From: Candidatus Calditenuaceae archaeon JGI OTU-3
GTDB taxonomy: Archaea > Thermoproteota > Nitrososphaeria_A > Caldarchaeales > Calditenuaceae
Assembly: GCA_000494185.1 (NCBI GenBank)
Contig: AWOC01000039.1
Coordinates: forward strand, 1-8,391
Direction of reading: 5' to 3'
DNA length: 8,391 bases
The position numbers and the translations under genes are program-made. Positions within the stretch are counted from its first letter, which is position 1; each line of letters starts with the position of its first letter. Shown here piece after piece: positions 5,070-8,391 of this stretch. Under the pieces are notes generated by a model, which ran no database searches, was not told where the DNA came from, and worked only from the letters and a program-made list of their open reading frames with translations.

Positions 5070-8000
5070 CCAGACGATCTGGTGGGGCATCAGCCTTAAG
5101 GACCTGCCTGTCTTAGTCACGCGGACGGGTGTGGAGTAGTATGATTGGCCGGCCCCGATCCAGGAGAGGGCGGGCCATCCCCCGAGCGACTCGTCGACTA
5201 GTTCGACGGGGTTCGGTGAGACGCCGTTGAACCGCCAAGCGTCGACGGCGAGCCCCTTTTCGTAGTAGTCGGCGGGCCTGTTCGTGAAGAGTATTTTCTT
5301 CACGATGGTGGGTAGGTCTCTAACCGGGTTGACGGCTGTCTCGGGTATCTCGACTTTGTCGGGGAGAGTTGTTAGGGACTCGCCGCCCTTTCTTAGGCTT
5401 ACGTAGCTGGGCTTGACGACGAGTGTTTCCGCCCACCTACCCATCCCGTATGGTACCGCGACTACTCCTCTGGCTACGGCTGAAGTGACGACGGCTGGGG
5501 CCTCCACCGAGCCTGACGGGCTCTCGATAAGGATTATGTCGCCCGTCTTTATGCCCAGCGCCTCCGCATCGGATTTGTTGATGAGTGCAAAGTTCTCAGG
5601 CAGGATTGTCTTGATGAAGTAGTAGTTGCCGCCTCTATGCTTTGTGTAGAGTGGGCCCGACTCGAAGACCAAGGTGAATGGATAGTCCTTTGCAGGGTAG
5701 AGTTCGCGGAGTGGTGTGCCTGCGAAGCCTAACCCCGCGCCTTCTCCGACTGGAGCATATGTTGCTGGCTCTATGTAGGCTGGCCCTCCCCAGAACTTCT
5801 TCCCCGTTATGCTGTTAGGTGTTTTGGCGAGCTTCTCATTCCAGAGGAGTAGTATCCCTGTCCCGGGGACGCCGCGCTTGGAGAATCCCTTCTCGTTGAA
5901 GGATTCCTCGTATTTTGTGAAGACCCCGCCGCGGGCCATGCAGTATGCAGCGGCGCGCCACTCGTCTTCCGCGATCGTGGTCTTGAACATCGCGATTGGG
6001 TAGTTTTCCTCTACGAACCTCACGTCGTCCTCCGGAATCTCCTTCGGCACGATCCCCTTGTCCAGGGCGTTTATGCCGCCGTTAGCGTAGACCCGCATGA
6101 TGTAGTCCCAGAAGCTGTGTAGCGGGAACCACTGGCCCTCATACTTCTTACCTTTAACTCCGGGGATCGCTTTGTCGCCGTATCCCGGCGCCTTAAGAGC
6201 CTTGCCCACGTCGATGAAGAACTCCCACATCGAGGCGTAGCGCGGCTTGCCGTCCGGCGCATCACCTATCCTCTGCGTCAGGGGCATTATCACGGGCGTC
6301 CGCCACGTCTCTGCCAGCAGCCTCCCCATTCCAGCGCTATAGAGGAACTGGACTCCGTTTGTACCTGTCTCGAGGTAGGTTGTGTCGGGGACGATGTAGT
6401 CTGCGTATAGGAATGTCTCGTTTATAGTCGTTGTTATGCCGATGAAGAGTGGTAGCTTGCTCGTGTCTTTCAGCACCTCGACGAACTTTACACCCCCGTT
6501 GACTGAGAGGACTGGGTTTGCGAAGTAGAGGATCAGGGCCTTGATGGGGTAGGGGTAGGCAAGGTCTATGCCTGCGAATAGCTCGGTGTAGCTCTCCTCG
6601 GGCGTGAGTGGGTACCACGGGCGCTTGGCAGGGTAGGGTTTCTCACCCCTCTTCACCTTCCTGTGATACATTATCGTCTTCTCATACTCAGCTCTGTGTC
6701 TGTCGATTGGCGGGCCCCACCGCGGGGGCTCTCCGAAACCGCTGGCCCCACAGTTGTAGAGGTAGCTGTTGTAGCTGGTCGTGGAGGGCCGTGCTAGTAG
6801 GCCGCCAGCCCTGTGGAAGTTCCCGATTAGTATGTCGAGGCATCGCAGGGCCCAGACTGTGTACTCACCGTTGGGGTGCTGCGCCACTCCTCTGTGTACG
6901 TATGTGGCTGCTCGGGGAGCCGCCTCCCAGAAGTCTCTCGCCATCATCTGAATTGTTTCGGGCTTCACGCCGCAGATGGCGGCCCAATCCTCTACGCTCT
7001 TACTGAACACCGTCTCCTTATAGATCGTGAACGCCGTCTTGACTGTCACCTCCTCGCCTGTCGCGAGTCGTGCCTTGCCTGAGAACTCCAGCTCCGCCTC
7101 TTCGACCGCCTCGTTCACCGCAAAGCCCTCGCCGGTATAGACGACCGGCTTACCCTCCGTTCCAAGCCCAATCATCACGTCGGTCAGGTGGCTGCCGTAG
7201 AGCTTGTGTCCCCCCTCCACCACGACGAGCCACGTTGCGTTGCTGTGGTATGGGTAGCCAATCTTCTCCGCCGCGGCCTTGCTCGGCCTCTTGAGGAAGT
7301 CTCTGTTGAACCAGTTGTTCTTGATTAGTATCTGGGCTATCGCCATAGCCAGTGCGGCGTCGGTGCCGGGCTTTACGGGGACCCAGACAATGTTCCCTCC
7401 CGCGGCCGTCCTAGGCGAGAGAGGGTTAACGTAGTATATCTTCAAACCGTTCTCCGCGGCCTTCTCGATCATGGCGCCCTGCCCCGTGGCCCCGGGATGT
7501 ATTCTACCCATCGCGGCCCCGGCCATTATGATGACCTTCGCGCCTAGCGCGTCTGGGTTTATGTCGTAGTATCCGGACCAGAGGTAGTTTCCGGCGTAGA
7601 AGGCGAGCTGGCATGACGAGGTGTGGCGCATCCAGTTCACGCTTCCGAACGCCGTGATGAACCTGTTTGTGAAGACGTCGGCGTTGTCCTGGCCCCTGCC
7701 ACGCATATAGACCAGCTGGTTGGCTTTTGTGCCGAGGTCGGGGTTGTCCGGGTCGACTAGTATGTCCTCGAGTTTTAACCCCTTCTCCCCAAGCGTCTTC
7801 TCCCACTTCTCCTTAAACTTGTTGAGCAGCCCCTCAAACTCCTCCGCCTTCACGTTTTTGTCAGCCGCCTTAGCCACGAGCTCGTCGACATCCTTCTTCA
7901 TCGCCGCAAGAATCTCTCCGGGGTTTTCGAAGCCCGCGTCCCTGAGCCTGCCGTAGACGAATATCTCTCTCAGGCCTGGGATACGCTCGCCCGTCTCCTC

Positions 8001-8391
8001 GACTACTCCACCCTCAACGACCTCCTTAATTAGCTGCTCCCAGCTTATCTCCTTCCATCTGCCGCTGCCCCTCGGGCCAGCCCTCTTCAGAGGCTTCACG
8101 ACTCTGTAGGGGTCGTAGAGGTAGTGTATGCCGTCCTGTCCGCGTGGGCAGAGTGTCGAGCCCACCCCGAGTGACTGTCTGACGGGCGTTTTGTAGTCGA
8201 GTGTGTCATATCTCTGGGTCTGGCGTTCAGCTGCGACGTATCTGTTGTATGGGTGGTATGGGTTTCCCTCTATTCTTTCGACAACCTCCACTCCGTCATA
8301 TGAAGCCACTCTAACCCTAATGCCGCACCTGACGTTGCAGCCTAGGCAGGACGAGTAGACGTATCTTACCCCAGTTCCTGAGACTTTGTCG
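5067..8391 (-). CDS. Catalytic subunit of a DMSO-reductase-family molybdopterin oxidoreductase, tetrathionate/arsenate/selenate reductase type (5' end outside window)
   Basis: At least 1107 codons are open to the right edge. The N-terminal [4Fe-4S] domain has C-x2-C-x3-C (codons at 8348-8346, 8339-8337 and 8327-8325), then GNPYHPYNR, then the fourth Cys in STLCPRGQDG (8150-8148). The spacing before that Cys is 58 residues, longer than in many relatives. The likely Mo ligand is the Cys of HTSSC (7613-7611), as in PsrA/TtrA/ArrA rather than the Ser or Asp types. Other family blocks are PGTDAALAMAI (7370-7338), DYIVPDTTYLE (near 6360-6400) and a C-terminal Mo-binding domain with SDAEALGIKTGD and VPYGMGRWAE. 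The GNPYHP motif, long inter-Cys loop, charged insertion near 7700-7950 and large size point to the TtrA-like clade, which reduces sulfur, arsenic or selenium oxyanions, usually outside the membrane after Tat export. Substrate cannot be fixed. The Tat leader, FeS subunit and membrane subunit genes, if present, are to the right. Confidence 0.88.
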   Translation of the reverse strand, partial: DKVSGTGVRYVYSSCLGCNVRCGIRVRVASYDGVEVVERIEGNPYHPYNRYVAAERQTQRYDTLDYKTPVRQSLGVGSTLCPRGQDGIHYLYDPYRVVKPLKRAGPRGSGRWKEISWEQLIKEVVEGGVVEETGERIPGLREIFVYGRLRDAGFENPGEILAAMKKDVDELVAKAADKNVKAEEFEGLLNKFKEKWEKTLGEKGLKLEDILVDPDNPDLGTKANQLVYMRGRGQDNADVFTNRFITAFGSVNWMRHTSSCQLAFYAGNYLWSGYYDINPDALGAKVIIMAGAAMGRIHPGATGQGAMIEKAAENGLKIYYVNPLSPRTAAGGNIVWVPVKPGTDAALAMAIAQILIKNNWFNRDFLKRPSKAAAEKIGYPYHSNATWLVVVEGGHKLYGSHLTDVMIGLGTEGKPVVYTGEGFAVNEAVEEAELEFSGKARLATGEEVTVKTAFTIYKETVFSKSVEDWAAICGVKPETIQMMARDFWEAAPRAATYVHRGVAQHPNGEYTVWALRCLDILIGNFHRAGGLLARPSTTSYNSYLYNCGASGFGEPPRWGPPIDRHRAEYEKTIMYHRKVKRGEKPYPAKRPWYPLTPEESYTELFAGIDLAYPYPIKALILYFANPVLSVNGGVKFVEVLKDTSKLPLFIGITTTINETFLYADYIVPDTTYLETGTNGVQFLYSAGMGRLLAETWRTPVIMPLTQRIGDAPDGKPRYASMWEFFIDVGKALKAPGYGDKAIPGVKGKKYEGQWFPLHSFWDYIMRVYANGGINALDKGIVPKEIPEDDVRFVEENYPIAMFKTTIAEDEWRAAAYCMARGGVFTKYEESFNEKGFSKRGVPGTGILLLWNEKLAKTPNSITGKKFWGGPAYIEPATYAPVGEGAGLGFAGTPLRELYPAKDYPFTLVFESGPLYTKHRGGNYYFIKTILPENFALINKSDAEALGIKTGDIILIESPSGSVEAPAVVTSAVARGVVAVPYGMGRWAETLVVKPSYVSLRKGGESLTTLPDKVEIPETAVNPVRDLPTIVKKILFTNRPADYYEKGLAVDAWRFNGVSPNPVELVDESLGGWPALSWIGAGQSYYSTPVRVTKTGRSLRLMPHQIVW

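Noticed and set aside
5413..7956. Several open frames of 60-130 codons opposite or out of phase with the Mo reductase
   Set aside because: They lie wholly within a clearly coding gene, have Ser/Pro/Arg-rich compositions typical of shadow frames in GC-rich DNA, and lack family motifs.

Overview
The window looks like a chromosomal segment of a hyperthermophilic crenarchaeon (Thermoproteota). The evidence is an intron-less archaeal-type tRNA-Glu, TATA-box promoters instead of bacterial -35/-10 elements, GTG and TTG starts, GGAGGTG- and GGTGA-type ribosome binding sites, heavy AGG/ATA codon use, and a Thr-rich stalked surface protein. An aerobic member of the Desulfurococcales such as an Aeropyrum relative would fit, because a heme O synthase is present. 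The genus is a guess from style, not from a match.

Layout from left to right. (1) At 1-717 (+) lie the end of a CoxM-type FAD subunit and a complete CoxS-type [2Fe-2S] subunit of a xanthine oxidase/CO-dehydrogenase family molybdenum hydroxylase. They overlap by 8 bases. (2) At 816-1664 (+) is ctaB, heme O synthase, of the heme A/O route to terminal oxidases. (3) At 1673-1747 (-) is tRNA-Glu(UUC), converging on ctaB; its T-rich terminator begins inside the ctaB stop codon. (4) At 1971-4322 (+) is a 783-residue membrane-anchored surface protein. It has an N-terminal signal/anchor, a large extracellular region with propeller-like strands, a Thr-rich stalk, a transmembrane helix and a C-terminal domain that resembles a cupredoxin stripped of most of its copper ligands. 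This gene is visibly more AT-rich than its neighbours. (5) At 4323-4516 is a short gap with a hairpin and a possible 50-codon gene. (6) At 8391-4517 (-) is a two-gene operon: the catalytic subunit of a large molybdopterin oxidoreductase of the tetrathionate/arsenate/selenate reductase type, followed 4 bases later by a small helical protein that is probably its TorD-like assembly chaperone. The catalytic gene runs off the right edge. The GTG at 8309 is internal, because three of the four [4Fe-4S] cysteines are encoded upstream of it.

Taken together, the window holds parts of three redox systems: a molybdenum hydroxylase, heme maturation for an oxidase, and an anaerobic-type Mo reductase with its chaperone. 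They flank one tRNA and one lineage-specific cell-surface protein. No insertion sequence, CRISPR array or integrase is visible. No stretch longer than 300 bases lacks a gene. The most unusual item is the surface protein with its apparently metal-less cupredoxin-like tail, predicted to lie in the cytoplasm.
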